From NCBI GenBank assembly GCA_964245075.1, contig CAXTLC010000007.1:1-64000 (forward strand): 64,000 nucleotides of DNA, read 5' to 3'. Under the pieces are notes generated by a model, which made no database searches, was not told where the DNA came from, and saw only the letters and a program-made list of their open reading frames with translations. Each line of letters starts with the position of its first letter. The first letter of the stretch is position 1. This DNA is from LMUY01 sp964245075 (GTDB lineage Bacteria > Pseudomonadota > Alphaproteobacteria > Acetobacterales > Acetobacteraceae). The position numbers were made by a program, and so were the translations under genes. Positions 1 to 7,958 of this stretch are shown here, piece after piece.

Positions 1-34
1 GCGCGCGTCGAGGCCATCGTGCGCTGCGCGCGCG

Positions 35-889
35 TCATGGCAGGACCATCGTGCGGATGAAGGTCAGCATCTCGGTGTTGAAGCGGTCCCCGTCATCGAC
101 GAACAGCGCGTGGCCGGCGTCCTCGTAAACGTCCGTCATCACGCCCGCATGGCGCGCCGCCAGGTTCTCGGCCTGCTCCATCAGCTTGGGGCGCACGGCG
201 TACAGGATGGGCTTGTTCACCATGTACACGGCGTCCCGCCAGAAGCTGCGCGGCACCGGGTAGCGCAGCAGGGCGGCGGACGCGTCCGGCGGGGTCCGCA
301 GCGCCGTTTCGGTCAGCGTCTCGAGGTAGGTCTCGTCCTGCTGGCGGCGGAACATGCCGCGCACGAAGCGGGCCATCGCCGCTTCGCGCTCGGCGGGCGA
401 GAGGCGGCGGGTGGGGATGTGGGGGCCGGGCGCCGGGGCGGGGTCCTCGCCGACCGAGTTGTCGATCAGCACCAGGCCCAGCAGCTTGCCCGGGCCGGAC
501 TCGTGCACGTAGGCGAGGTCGTCCAGCACGCCGAGTGACCAGCCGACCAGGATCACCCGCCGGCCGCCGAGCGCGCGGATCAGCTCGCCGACGTCGGCGC
601 CGCGGCGGAACGGCTCGTAGCCGCCGGCCGGGATGTCGCTCTGCCCCTGGCCGCGGGGGTCCAGGGCGACGACGTGGTAGTCGCGGGAGAAGAAGTCGAT
701 CTGCGGCTGGAAGATCCAGGCGGGCATGGTCCAGCCGGGGACGAAGACGATGGTGGGGGCGAAGGCGGGGCCGCGCTCGATGTAGTGGAGGCGCACGCCG
801 TCGGAGGTGGTGAAGAAACGGTCGGCCGCCGCCGCGGCGCCGGGCAGGAGCAGGGAAGCCAGGGCCAGGAAGCGGCAAAGGCGGCGCAT
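35..889 (-). CDS. Exported alpha/beta-hydrolase fold protein
   Basis: A 284-residue alpha/beta hydrolase. Residues 1-21 form a Sec signal peptide ending in an alanine-rich stretch, so the enzyme is probably periplasmic. The core shows the oxyanion-region motif PGW near residue 51, the nucleophile elbow GWSLG at 116-120 with Ser118 as the likely nucleophile, and a late DAGH motif near residue 260 that supplies the catalytic His. The length is normal for the family. The substrate cannot be told: esterases, haloperoxidase-like enzymes and lactonases share this fold. It stands alone on the minus strand, 285 bases from the next gene. The ATG is followed by a typical basic n-region (MRRLCR), which supports the start. 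Confidence 0.85.
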   Translation of the reverse strand: MRRLCRFLALASLLLPGAAAAADRFFTTSDGVRLHYIERGPAFAPTIVFVPGWTMPAWIFQPQIDFFSRDYHVVALDPRGQGQSDIPAGGYEPFRRGADVGELIRALGGRRVILVGWSLGVLDDLAYVHESGPGKLLGLVLIDNSVGEDPAPAPGPHIPTRRLSPAEREAAMARFVRGMFRRQQDETYLETLTETALRTPPDASAALLRYPVPRSFWRDAVYMVNKPILYAVRPKLMEQAENLAARHAGVMTDVYEDAGHALFVDDGDRFNTEMLTFIRTMVLP

Positions 890-1174
890 GGAGGCGTTAT
901 GGCGGGGGAAGGCGGGTCGGTGTCAACTGGTTCCGGCGCCGGGTGGCGTCCCGGTCTGGGATTGGCCGTCCGTGGCGGCCCCGCTCGCTTCCGGGCTGCG
1001 CCGGCGCCCAAGCCGAGCCGGCGAAGAAACGAGATTCGTGCGAACCGCGGCCCGGCTTCGGACGGCCGCCCGCGCATCGGCAAGCGCCTGTGGCCGACGA
1101 TCGCCGGGGTCCTGGCAAGGTCGCCCGGCACCCGCTGCCGGCTTCCCCGCTGCTCGCGATCGGGCACGCTTCGC

Positions 1175-1891
1175 CTACCCGGCGTCCATGCAAAGCAGCG
1201 CGGCGGACCTGCGCCGGACGGCGCCGTGGCATTCGCAGGAGCAGGCCTGGAGGCCGGGACGGTCGAGGACGGTGACCACGCCCCTGGCGCACCTGATCAG
1301 CCCCGCGCCTTGCAGCCTGCCCGCGGTGAGCGTGATGCTGGGGCGCCGGACGCCGAGCATCACCGCCATGGCGTCCTGCGTCAGCGGCAGCTCGTCCGCC
1401 TCGGCGCGGTCGTGCGCCATCAGCAGCCAGCGCGCGAGGCGCTGCGCCAACCCATGGCGGCCGTTGCAGGCCGCCGTCTGCGTGACCTGGGCGTGGAGCG
1501 CCTCGTTGTAGCGCAGCAGCAGCGCCCGGAAGGCGGGATGGGCGTCCAGCTCGGAACGGAAATCCCCGGCGCCCATGCGCAGGGCCTCGCCGGGCATCTG
1601 CACCACGCAGTCGGTGAAGGGCGTGGTGACGCCCGCGATGAGGGGCGCCCCGAGCATGCCTTCGCGGCCGATGATGCCGACCTCGGCCTGGGTGCCGTCG
1701 CGGAAGTTGGTGATCAGCGAGACCATGCCGGACAGCGGGAAATACACGGCCTCCATCGGTGAGGCGGGAGTGTAGATCGGCCGCTGGGCGGGCAGGGCGG
1801 CGCGGCTGAGCTTCGGCAGGAGCTGCGTCAGGACGGCCGGCGGCAAAGCGGCGAGCAGCCGGTTCTGGGCGGACGCAGGATGTGAAAGCAC
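1175..1891 (-). CDS. Crp/Fnr-family transcriptional regulator
   Basis: A 238-residue regulator with an N-terminal cyclic-nucleotide-binding-like beta-roll (about residues 15-140) and a C-terminal winged helix (about 150-220) containing the recognition helix LGVRRPSITL. The fold places it in the Crp/Fnr superfamily. It lacks the cysteine cluster of oxygen-sensing FNR and the arginine-containing cAMP pocket is not evident, so the ligand is unknown. The C-terminus carries a Cys-rich CSCECHG stretch after the helix-turn-helix; similar tails occur in other alphaproteobacterial members. A second, sequence-distant Crp/Fnr gene lies at 3203-3943. The regulon cannot be inferred from the surroundings. 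Confidence 0.85.
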   Translation of the reverse strand: MLSHPASAQNRLLAALPPAVLTQLLPKLSRAALPAQRPIYTPASPMEAVYFPLSGMVSLITNFRDGTQAEVGIIGREGMLGAPLIAGVTTPFTDCVVQMPGEALRMGAGDFRSELDAHPAFRALLLRYNEALHAQVTQTAACNGRHGLAQRLARWLLMAHDRAEADELPLTQDAMAVMLGVRRPSITLTAGRLQGAGLIRCARGVVTVLDRPGLQACSCECHGAVRRRSAALLCMDAG

Positions 1892-1971
1892 AGCATGATG
1901 CTCCTCTTGGCGGGAGTGCAGGCTTCCCGGTCGCTACGCGCCGGGCTGCGGACCGTGTGCAGGCTGTCCGC

Positions 1972-2205
1972 TCATTCGTCCGGCGGGATGGCGTCCACCA
2001 GCCTGAACCGGCGTTTGCCCGCCGCAGCGGCCTCCGCGCGGGCCGTCCCCCCCGTGGCGACCGCCTTCATGACGGCAGTCAGGCTGACCCCGTGGCGCCG
2101 GCATGCGTCGTCCAGGGCTGCCCACAGTTCCGGCGTCAGGCGCACGGAGGACGCCGGCCCCAGCGCGTCGCCGGACAGGAGGCGCAGGAACGGGCCGATC
2201 GTCAT
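1972..2205 (-). CDS. Small ribbon-helix-helix-like protein
   Basis: A 77-residue protein. Its central segment, SSVRLTPELWAALDDACRR, has the beta-strand then helix-turn-helix pattern of ribbon-helix-helix DNA-binding domains. It resembles the product at 55420-55626, which has TSVALEPAFWAALEAAAAR at the matching place, and that similarity is the best support that the frame is real. The C-terminal third is basic (AAAGKRRFR). No toxin partner is visible beside it, so an antitoxin role is not supported. Very high GC makes chance frames common here, hence moderate confidence. Confidence 0.5.
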   Translation of the reverse strand: MTIGPFLRLLSGDALGPASSVRLTPELWAALDDACRRHGVSLTAVMKAVATGGTARAEAAAAGKRRFRLVDAIPPDE

Positions 2206-2644
2206 CGCGGCGCCCCGGCGTGCCGCGGGCCATCCGCGGTTGCGGCGAGGCGGTCAACTCCCTGCGGCCTGGCAGCCGTTGGGTCGGCTGGTCTCGTGAG
2301 CATAGGCAATCTCCAACCTACAAGGCAGGACGATAAGCGCCTCTCAGCCGCCGGTTCCTCGGAGCAGTCCCGTGCCGACGATGACATCACCTTAACGAAT
2401 GATAGACGCCTGGCGAGTCACAAGAATGTTTTCTGTCTCAGTGGTATGTCTTGACGCGCCACGGGTCGCGACCGGCTTCGATGAAAGGCAAGCGGGAAAT
2501 GCAGCATTGGTTCTGCATGGCGCCACCATTTGATCGCGTCTTTTCTGCAAAGTCCCAAGATCTGGAAAGTTCGCCATTTCTGCATCTGGATGCCCGGCGC
2601 GAGCGTAGAAGAGGCAAACATACCACTGCGCTCGGAAACGAAAG
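2206..2644. other. Intergenic region, 439 bp
   Basis: No gene is supported here. Base composition drops around 2385-2460 compared with the flanking genes, as expected for a promoter region feeding the small gene at 2654. No convincing -35/-10 pair, riboswitch or terminator was recognised. Confidence 0.4.
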
Positions 2645-2653
2645 GTGGCACGG

Positions 2654-2917
2654 ATGGGGAACAGCCTGGCTAGATTCGCCGGTTTTCAGGAAACGGCGCA
2701 CCAGGGCCGCCGGCTTTATGACAAGATCATGCAAGCCTTCTACCACGCGTGCGATCTCCAGGACGTCGAGATCGCCGGCCTGCTGCTTCAAGCGCTGGAA
2801 ATCCTGCTGGCCCGCAGGCCGGCGACGAATCCCGCCAACCGCCGGCGGAACATGGAGTCCCTCGTCACGGCCCACGAACGGCTGTGGAGCTTGCGCCACC
2901 CCGTGGACGCCGGCTGA
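2654..2917 (+). CDS. Small conserved protein, paralogue of the 24932 product
   Basis: About 87 residues, soluble and helical, of unknown function. It aligns along most of its length with the product at 24932-25195: shared positions include RRL(Y/W)DKI, (F/Y)HHACDL-type FYHACDL/FHHACDL, a Leu-rich LQALEILLAR/LQTLELMLAR segment, RRRN(M/I)E, and AHERLW.LR at the end. Conservation of the protein while the flanking DNA differs shows that both are translated. ATG 2654 is preferred because AAAGGTGG lies just upstream; an in-frame GTG at 2645 is the alternative. No known domain was recognised. The next gene downstream is a Crp/Fnr regulator, 285 bp away, so the pair may not be an operon. Confidence 0.65.
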   Translation: MGNSLARFAGFQETAHQGRRLYDKIMQAFYHACDLQDVEIAGLLLQALEILLARRPATNPANRRRNMESLVTAHERLWSLRHPVDAG

Positions 2918-3050
2918 CGATTCCGGCCCCTGGTCGTGAATACGCCGCGCCACGGTCATGGCCCGGCGGGCATGCTTCAACATGCTTTGATTGGATCGAA
3001 CGTTGACATAGCCGCCCCGGTCCCAACTTAGGCGACAGGCAAGCGTCCAG

Positions 3051-3088
3051 GGCCTCAAAGGATATAAAAGAATGTTGCCTTTGAGGCC
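3051..3088. promoter_or_regulatory. Perfect 11-bp inverted repeat
   Basis: GGCCTCAAAGG (3051-3061) and its exact reverse complement CCTTTGAGGCC (3078-3088) flank a 16-base AT-rich centre containing ATATAAAAG. The element lies 134 bp after the small gene and 115 bp before the Crp/Fnr gene. It could be a terminator for the former or an operator or attenuator for the latter. There is no T-run after the second arm, which argues against a classical intrinsic terminator. Confidence 0.45.
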
Positions 3089-3202
3089 GGATAGGCAAGC
3101 GGCACCGGACAGGCTGCGCAAGCAGCGTCCCCCGCTCGTCTTGAAGTAATCACGATCTCATTCGACTACACTCAAGGCGATACTGGGCACGTCGACGAAG
3201 CC

Positions 3203-3943
3203 TTGCGGGTGCTCAAGGCGCAGTTCTCAAGCTTTGGCGGCTTGACTGGCGAGGACGACCGGTTCCTGGCGCAGGTCGCTCGAACCTCGTACTACCACCC
3301 GCCGCACCGGAGCCTCTACGCCAAGGACTCGGCGTCGCCGCCGCTGCGCATCGTCACCGCCGGGTGGGGCTGCCGCTACCGGCTGCTGCCCGACGGGCGG
3401 CGCCAGATCGTCAGCCTGCGCCTCCCAGGCGACTTCATCGGCCACGTGTCCTCCATGACGTTGCCGACGGCCTACGCCACCGGCGCGCTGACCGAGATGC
3501 AGACGGTGAACGCCCAGGCCTTCGCCGACGTGTTGGGCCACGATGACGGGCGGCACGCCGCCCTGGCCCATGGCAGCCGGGCCATGTTCCATCTCGACGA
3601 CCTCATGATGTGCGACCACATCGTCTGCCTCGGGCGGCAAACGGCGCTCGCCGGCCTGGCCCACCTGGTCCTGCGCCTGCATGAACGGCTGACCCGGGTC
3701 GGGCTGGCGAGCAGCGACCAGTTCAGGATGCCGCTGACGCAGGAAGTGCTCGGCGACGTCCTGGGCCAGAGCGTCGTGCACATGAACCGGGTGGTGCGGG
3801 AGCTCCGCCACAGCGGGCTGGTCGATCTCAGGGGCGGGATCGCCACCATGCTGGACCCGGAGCGGCTGCGCGCCATCTCCGCCTGGACCCCCCTGCCCGT
3901 CAAGGCCGTCCGGCATGGCGGGTGGCCGCCTCCGCAAGGCTGA
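3203..3943 (+). CDS. Crp/Fnr-family transcriptional regulator
   Basis: A 246-residue two-domain regulator. The N-terminal beta-roll includes LLPDGRRQIVSLRLPGDFIG (about residues 60-80), the typical end of a cNMP-binding-like domain in the Fnr/FixK branch. The C-terminal winged helix contains MPLTQEVLGDVLGQSVVHMNRVVREL in two halves near residues 175-200, matching the HTH_Crp signature. No Fnr-type N-terminal cysteines are present. The start is a TTG; GTG at 3209 is also possible. The 11-bp inverted repeat at 3051-3088 lies upstream and may matter for control. It is not closely similar to the Crp/Fnr gene at 1175-1891. Confidence 0.85.
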   Translation: MRVLKAQFSSFGGLTGEDDRFLAQVARTSYYHPPHRSLYAKDSASPPLRIVTAGWGCRYRLLPDGRRQIVSLRLPGDFIGHVSSMTLPTAYATGALTEMQTVNAQAFADVLGHDDGRHAALAHGSRAMFHLDDLMMCDHIVCLGRQTALAGLAHLVLRLHERLTRVGLASSDQFRMPLTQEVLGDVLGQSVVHMNRVVRELRHSGLVDLRGGIATMLDPERLRAISAWTPLPVKAVRHGGWPPPQG

Positions 3944-4034
3944 CGCCCGGCCCCCACGCTGCCGGCCCCCCGCTCTGTCGGCCCGCTGAAGGCCCGGCCT
4001 GTGCGCGGCGTCAACCCATGGTATGCTCGCGCCC

Positions 4035-4808
4035 ATGGGATATTGGGGCAAGCTCCTCGGCGGCGCCGCCGGGCTGGTGATGGGTGGGCCGTTCGGCGCG
4101 GTGATGGGCGCGGCGCTGGGCCACGCCGCCGACTCCGGCGCCTTGCCCAGGATGAGGCTGCCGAACGGCTTCGGGCTCAACCCGGCCCGCGTCGCCGCCA
4201 TGCTGGGCGGGCGGGACCAGTTGTTCGCCATCGGCGTGGTGGTGCTGTCGGCCAAGCTCGCCAAGTGCGACGGCGCGGTGACGCGGGAGGAGATCGACGC
4301 CTTCAAGCGCCAGTTCCGCATCCCGCCCGAGGCGGTGCGCGACGTCGGCCGCATGTTCGACGCCGCGCGCGACAGCCCCGAAGGCTTCGAAACCTACGCC
4401 ACCCAGCTGGGCGACGCGTTCGCCGACGCGCCCGGCGTGCTGGAGGACGTGCTCGCCGCCTTGTTCGCCATCGCCCGCGCCGACGGCGCGGTGAACGGGC
4501 GGGAGATGGACTTCCTGCAACGGGTCCACCGCCGCTTCGCCCTGCCCGCCGTGGCCTGGGACCGGGCGCGCGGCGCCGCCCCCCGCTTCCGTCCGGAGCC
4601 GACGGACGACGCCTACGCCGTGCTGGGCGTTGCCCGCTCCGCCACGGATGACGAGGTGCGGGCCGCATGGAAGGCGCTGGTGCGCGCCAACCATCCGGAC
4701 AGCCTGGCGTCCCGCGGCGTGCCGGCGGAGTTCATCGCCAGCGCCACCGACAAGGTCGCCGGCATCAACGCCGCCTGGGACCGCATCAAGCGCGAACGCG
4801 GGCTGTGA
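4035..4808 (+). CDS. DnaJ/TerB-domain protein (DjlA-like)
   Basis: A 257-residue protein joining an N-terminal glycine-rich, membrane-associating stretch (GYWGKLLGGAAGLVMGGPFG), a TerB-like helical domain (about 50-150, with repeated ADGAV(N/T)REE-like acidic motifs) and a C-terminal J-domain (about 190-257) with the essential HPD tripeptide in RANHPDS. J-domains stimulate DnaK ATPase; this architecture is that of DjlA-like inner-membrane co-chaperones. ATG 4035 (MGYWGK) is chosen because family members begin there; ATG 4023 is in frame. Its stop overlaps the GTG start of the amidase gene (GTGA), so the two are translationally coupled, a common pairing in this group. Confidence 0.88.
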   Translation: MGYWGKLLGGAAGLVMGGPFGAVMGAALGHAADSGALPRMRLPNGFGLNPARVAAMLGGRDQLFAIGVVVLSAKLAKCDGAVTREEIDAFKRQFRIPPEAVRDVGRMFDAARDSPEGFETYATQLGDAFADAPGVLEDVLAALFAIARADGAVNGREMDFLQRVHRRFALPAVAWDRARGAAPRFRPEPTDDAYAVLGVARSATDDEVRAAWKALVRANHPDSLASRGVPAEFIASATDKVAGINAAWDRIKRERGL

Positions 4809-5473
4809 GGCAGGCCTCTAGCCCGAACCACGACGCGCGGCCGGATGGCGGGCCGGTCGACATCCTGCTGCTGCACTACACCGGCATGCGCAGCGCGGCC
4901 GAGGCGCTGGCGCGGCTGCGGGACCCGGCGTCTCGCGTGTCCTCGCACTACCTGGTGGAGGAGGACGGGCTGGTCTGGCAGCTGGTGCCGGAGGGGCGCC
5001 GGGCCTGGCACGCCGGCGTGTCGCACTGGCGCGGCCACGGCGCGCTGAACGGCCGCTGCGTCGGGGTCGAGATCGTCAACCCCGGCCACGAGTGGGGCTA
5101 CCGCCCGTTCCCGGCGTTGCAGATGGCCGCCGTGTGCGACCTGTGCCTCGGCATCCTGTCCCGCCACCCCATCCCCGCCCGCAATGTCCTCGGCCACAGC
5201 GACGTCGCCCCCGACCGCAAGGACGACCCGGGCGAGCTGTTCGACTGGCCCGGCCTGGCCGCCAACGGCGTCGGCCTGTGGCCCGGCGGGGACGGCGACC
5301 CGGTGGCCGACGTGCTGGCCGCGCTGGGCGCGATCGGCTACCGCACCGACCTGCCGCCCGCCGTGCTGCTGCGCGCCTTCCAGCGCCACTGGCGGCCGGA
5401 CCGGGTGGACGGCGCGGCCGACGAGGGCACGCGGCGGCGGCTGGCGGGGGTGCTGGCCGCCGTCGCTGGGTGA
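4805..5473 (+). CDS. N-acetylmuramoyl-L-alanine amidase, AmpD-like
   Basis: A 222-residue zinc amidase of the Amidase_2 family, which cleaves the bond between MurNAc (or anhydro-MurNAc) and the stem peptide during wall recycling. Visible zinc-site elements are the His of LLHYTGM near the N-terminus and the His/Asp pair in GHSDVAPDRKDDPG; the substrate-binding EIVNPGHEWGYRPFP motif lies between. The C-terminal FQRHWRPDRVDG segment resembles a peptidoglycan-binding-type extension. GTG 4805 is the start: it overlaps the preceding stop codon by four bases and the protein has no credible homology before it. No signal peptide is seen, which fits a cytoplasmic recycling role. Confidence 0.9.
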   Translation: MRQASSPNHDARPDGGPVDILLLHYTGMRSAAEALARLRDPASRVSSHYLVEEDGLVWQLVPEGRRAWHAGVSHWRGHGALNGRCVGVEIVNPGHEWGYRPFPALQMAAVCDLCLGILSRHPIPARNVLGHSDVAPDRKDDPGELFDWPGLAANGVGLWPGGDGDPVADVLAALGAIGYRTDLPPAVLLRAFQRHWRPDRVDGAADEGTRRRLAGVLAAVAG

Positions 5474-5864
5474 GGGCTGGGGCGACGGGACGGACGCCTC
5501 GGGTTGCCAGCAATGAGTCGGGTGTCCAAACGGCCACGGTTTGCTTTAGGATTATAAACCTAATTATTCCTTTGACATAGTTATAAAGGCTTAACTCTGT
5601 GGGGTTGAAGGCAAGCGCTTTACCCCGAGATCGCAAAGATTTACGGATAGCAGCATGAGTCGCATTGGTTATGAATATAATCCTGAACAAAACCGGCGCT
5701 CATTGTAAGCAAGTCCGATATTGACCGGCTAGCGCAGGTTCTTTTCGAGGCGGAAAATAGGATGCGTCCTGATCTCGGGAACAGAGGTTGAGAGCAGTGC
5801 GACCCTGGCGAGATCGGGTTTTTACCGAAACGCGGTGACTGCCGTTCTGCGTGAAGCAACAAGT
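5474..5864. other. AT-richer intergenic region at island edge
   Basis: From about 5520 the composition becomes visibly richer in A and T than the chromosome on either side, and this continues through the HNH gene to about 6720. No open frame with codon use or homology support was found in this stretch, and no tRNA or attachment site was recognised at its edge. It is read as the left part of an acquired segment. Confidence 0.5.
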
Positions 5865-5892
5865 TTGAAAATTCGGGCTTGATCGCTATAGT
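5865..5892 (+). promoter_or_regulatory. Putative sigma-70-type promoter of the HNH gene
   Basis: TTGAAA at 5865-5870 and TATAGT at 5887-5892 are separated by 16 bases. The -10 box ends only 6 bases before ATG 5899, so transcription would begin at or next to the A of the start codon, giving a leaderless mRNA. No Shine-Dalgarno sequence lies before this ATG, which is consistent. The prediction rests on sequence pattern alone. Confidence 0.5.
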
Positions 5893-5898
5893 ATTCGC

Positions 5899-6714
5899 AT
5901 GCCCAGCCTGCTCATGCGGCGCCACATATATGAAGGCGACGGCAAATGTGTTTTTTGTCGCAATCCGTTTCCACGCGAAAAGTTAGAAGACGAACACATC
6001 ATCCCTGAAGCAATTCAGGGGAGCTTGGTTATCAGGCGTGGCACCTGTACAACGTGTGCCAGACGTTCTAACAAGAAATACGAAAACTCGGCGATAAATG
6101 TGGATCTCCAAATTCCGAGACTTCTTCTCCGGCTTTGTGGGAAAGGCATAGGAAAACTACCTCAACTCAGACATCTTCCGCCAGTCTATGCAGGTGATCT
6201 TACCACCGATGAACTTGGAGAGCGCTTATTAGACTTTCCAGTGGAGTCGTATCCACGCATTTTTGCCTTGCTAAAGTTTCCGTCTCCCGGACTGCTCTGT
6301 AGTTTAGATCGCGGCTCAACCATTACTGAATTTCAATTAATGGTATTTAAAATAGGAAACGATAGTTCATCTGGGATGAGTTTAAAACAAAGCCTTAAAG
6401 TTGGCGCGCTTCCTATGATGCTTGCAAAAATAGCTTATTGCTATGCTATGGCAGAGAAGAAAAACTTTGATGGTAGCCAAATTCGAGACTTTCTACTTGG
6501 CAAGCGAGAGGACGTGTATAATTTCGTTGGTTCTGTTGAGAACCTTGAAAGGTTTTCAACTCGCCATCTTCACAGACTGTGTTTTCGAAAGCGCGGTGAT
6601 TGGCTAACGGTCCTGGTGCATCTTTTTGCGTCGTGCTCCATTGAGAAGAACGCATATCCTTACGAAGTCGTTGTAGGAAAAAAGAATGAACCATCGAGAC
6701 GAGGAAAACGATGA
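5899..6714 (+). CDS. HNH-type protein of a low-GC island
   Basis: A 271-residue protein with a zinc/HNH-like N-terminus: CVFC (about 17-20), then LEDEHIIPEAIQG (about 29-41), then CTTC (about 50-53). This Cys4 plus D-E-H-x-x-P arrangement is that of HNH endonuclease-fold proteins in phage, defence and mobile contexts. The remaining 200 residues have no recognised domain. Codon use is strikingly AT-rich compared with every neighbour, which indicates recent transfer. It is followed by a transposase remnant and preceded by a possible leaderless promoter. It may be a restriction-like nuclease or a mobile-element accessory protein; the function is not shown by sequence. The start is the first ATG of the frame. 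Confidence 0.75.
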   Translation: MPSLLMRRHIYEGDGKCVFCRNPFPREKLEDEHIIPEAIQGSLVIRRGTCTTCARRSNKKYENSAINVDLQIPRLLLRLCGKGIGKLPQLRHLPPVYAGDLTTDELGERLLDFPVESYPRIFALLKFPSPGLLCSLDRGSTITEFQLMVFKIGNDSSSGMSLKQSLKVGALPMMLAKIAYCYAMAEKKNFDGSQIRDFLLGKREDVYNFVGSVENLERFSTRHLHRLCFRKRGDWLTVLVHLFASCSIEKNAYPYEVVVGKKNEPSRRGKR

Positions 6715-6858
6715 TGTTGCTTTGCGCCGAGACAACGCTTTATGACGTGCTTTAAACACACCTCCTAAACCCAAGCTCACTCAACGTCTGGGAAAGGACA
6801 AACTGCCTGCCGTCGAGCCAACCACCGCAGGAAGGCCCGTGTTACCTGCCTCGAAGTC

Positions 6859-7205
6859 TTAGGCCGAACGAGTTCCTTGATATGTAAGCCGCTTACCTTC
6901 GGCACCACGAACCGCCCGAACGGCGCGTTCATCGTCCTCCACGCCCAGCTTGAAGCGGTTGTTGTAGCGGAAGGCGAACTCGTTGAAGTAGCGCTGGAAG
7001 TGCTGCTCGTCGCAGTGCTGGTAGACGCCCCTCATGCCGCGCTTGAGCACGCCGAAGAAGCTTTCCACCGTGTTGGTGGTCACGTCGCCGCGGACATACT
7101 CGTCGGCCGAATGCCTTACCGTCCCACGGGCCGCGAACTCGGCCCCGATCTTGGGATATAGATTGCTCTCATCGGTATGCAGGCGGAACGATCGAGTAGA
7201 TGGCA
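6859..7205 (-). pseudogene. C-terminal remnant of an IS1595-family (ISXO2-like) transposase
   Basis: About 115 codons matching the end of an ISXO2-like DDE transposase: LHTDESNLYPKIG, then VRHSADEYVRGDVTTNTVE, SFFGVLKRGMRGVYQHC, a YNNR motif and the terminal GKRLTYQ. The full protein is about 300 residues; the N-terminal zinc ribbon and most of the catalytic core are missing. The open frame continues upstream into sequence opposite pdxJ with no homology, so the transposase part begins near 7205. The remnant ends within about 45 bp of the pdxJ stop codon. No terminal inverted repeat pair was recognised. It marks an old insertion with deletion at this site. Confidence 0.85.
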
Positions 7206-7247
7206 CAGTCTCTCGCCGTCTCGGCGCGTGCCAGATCCTGGGTTGTA

Positions 7248-7958
7248 TCAACCCGCCCCGTCGATCAGCTCCCGCATCCGCCGCACCACCGCCGGCAGCC
7301 CGCCGCTGATCGCTTCCCCGATGATGAAGTGCCCGATGTTCAGCTCCACCACCTCCGGCAGCGCCGCCACCGCCTGCACGTTGGCGTAGCTCAGCCCGTG
7401 CCCGGCGTGGCACTCCAGCCCCAGCCCGGCGGTCAGCGCGGCGGCGGCGCGCAGCCGGTCCAGCTCGCCCGCGCGGCCATGGGCGTAGGCGCCGGTGTGC
7501 AGCTCCACGATGTCCGCCCGCAGCTCCGCCGCGGCCTCCAATTGCCGCTCCTCCGGGTCCACGAACAACGACACCCGGATTCCCGCCGCGCGCAGCCCCG
7601 CCACGACCGGGCGCAGCGCCTCCACCTGCCCGGCGGCGTCCAGCCCGCCTTCCGTCGTCACCTCCGCCCGCCGCTCCGGCACCAGGCAGCACGCGTTGGG
7701 CCGCAGCCGCAGCGCGATCGCCGCCATCTCCTCCGTCGCCGCCATCTCCATGTTCAGCGGCACGGGAAGGGCGGCGCGCAGCCGCTCCAGGTCGGCGTCG
7801 CGCATGTGGCGGCGGTCCTCCCGCAGGTGCGCCGTGATGCCGTCCGCCCCCGCGCGGGCCGCGAGCAGCGCCGCTTCCACCGGGTCGGGGTGCGCGCCGC
7901 CGCGGGCGTTGCGCACGGTCGCCACGTGGTCGATGTTCACGCCCAGCCGGATGCTCAT
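7248..7958 (-). CDS. pdxJ: Pyridoxine 5'-phosphate synthase
   Basis: A 236-residue PdxJ, which condenses 1-deoxy-D-xylulose 5-phosphate with 3-amino-2-oxopropyl phosphate in the DXP-dependent vitamin B6 pathway. Family motifs are visible: VNIDHVATVRNARG at the N-terminus, TAHLREDRRH, NMEMA with the catalytic Glu, and GHGLSYANVQ near the C-terminus. It forms an operon with pdxA: its ATG overlaps the pdxA stop (ATGA). The two enzymes catalyse consecutive steps. A truncated transposase lies immediately after its stop codon, but the C-terminus appears intact. Confidence 0.97.
   Translation of the reverse strand: MSIRLGVNIDHVATVRNARGGAHPDPVEAALLAARAGADGITAHLREDRRHMRDADLERLRAALPVPLNMEMAATEEMAAIALRLRPNACCLVPERRAEVTTEGGLDAAGQVEALRPVVAGLRAAGIRVSLFVDPEERQLEAAAELRADIVELHTGAYAHGRAGELDRLRAAAALTAGLGLECHAGHGLSYANVQAVAALPEVVELNIGHFIIGEAISGGLPAVVRRMRELIDGAG

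Noticed and set aside
674..1762. Plus-strand open frame between and opposite the hydrolase and Crp/Fnr genes
   Set aside because: It is antisense to two genes with clear motifs and has no domain.
2451..2939. A longer frame overlapping the small gene at 2654
   Set aside because: Conservation with the 24932 product is in the other frame; this one shows no similarity.
6740..6858. Terminal inverted repeat of the IS1595-like element
   Set aside because: No matching repeat could be found on the other side, since that end is deleted.
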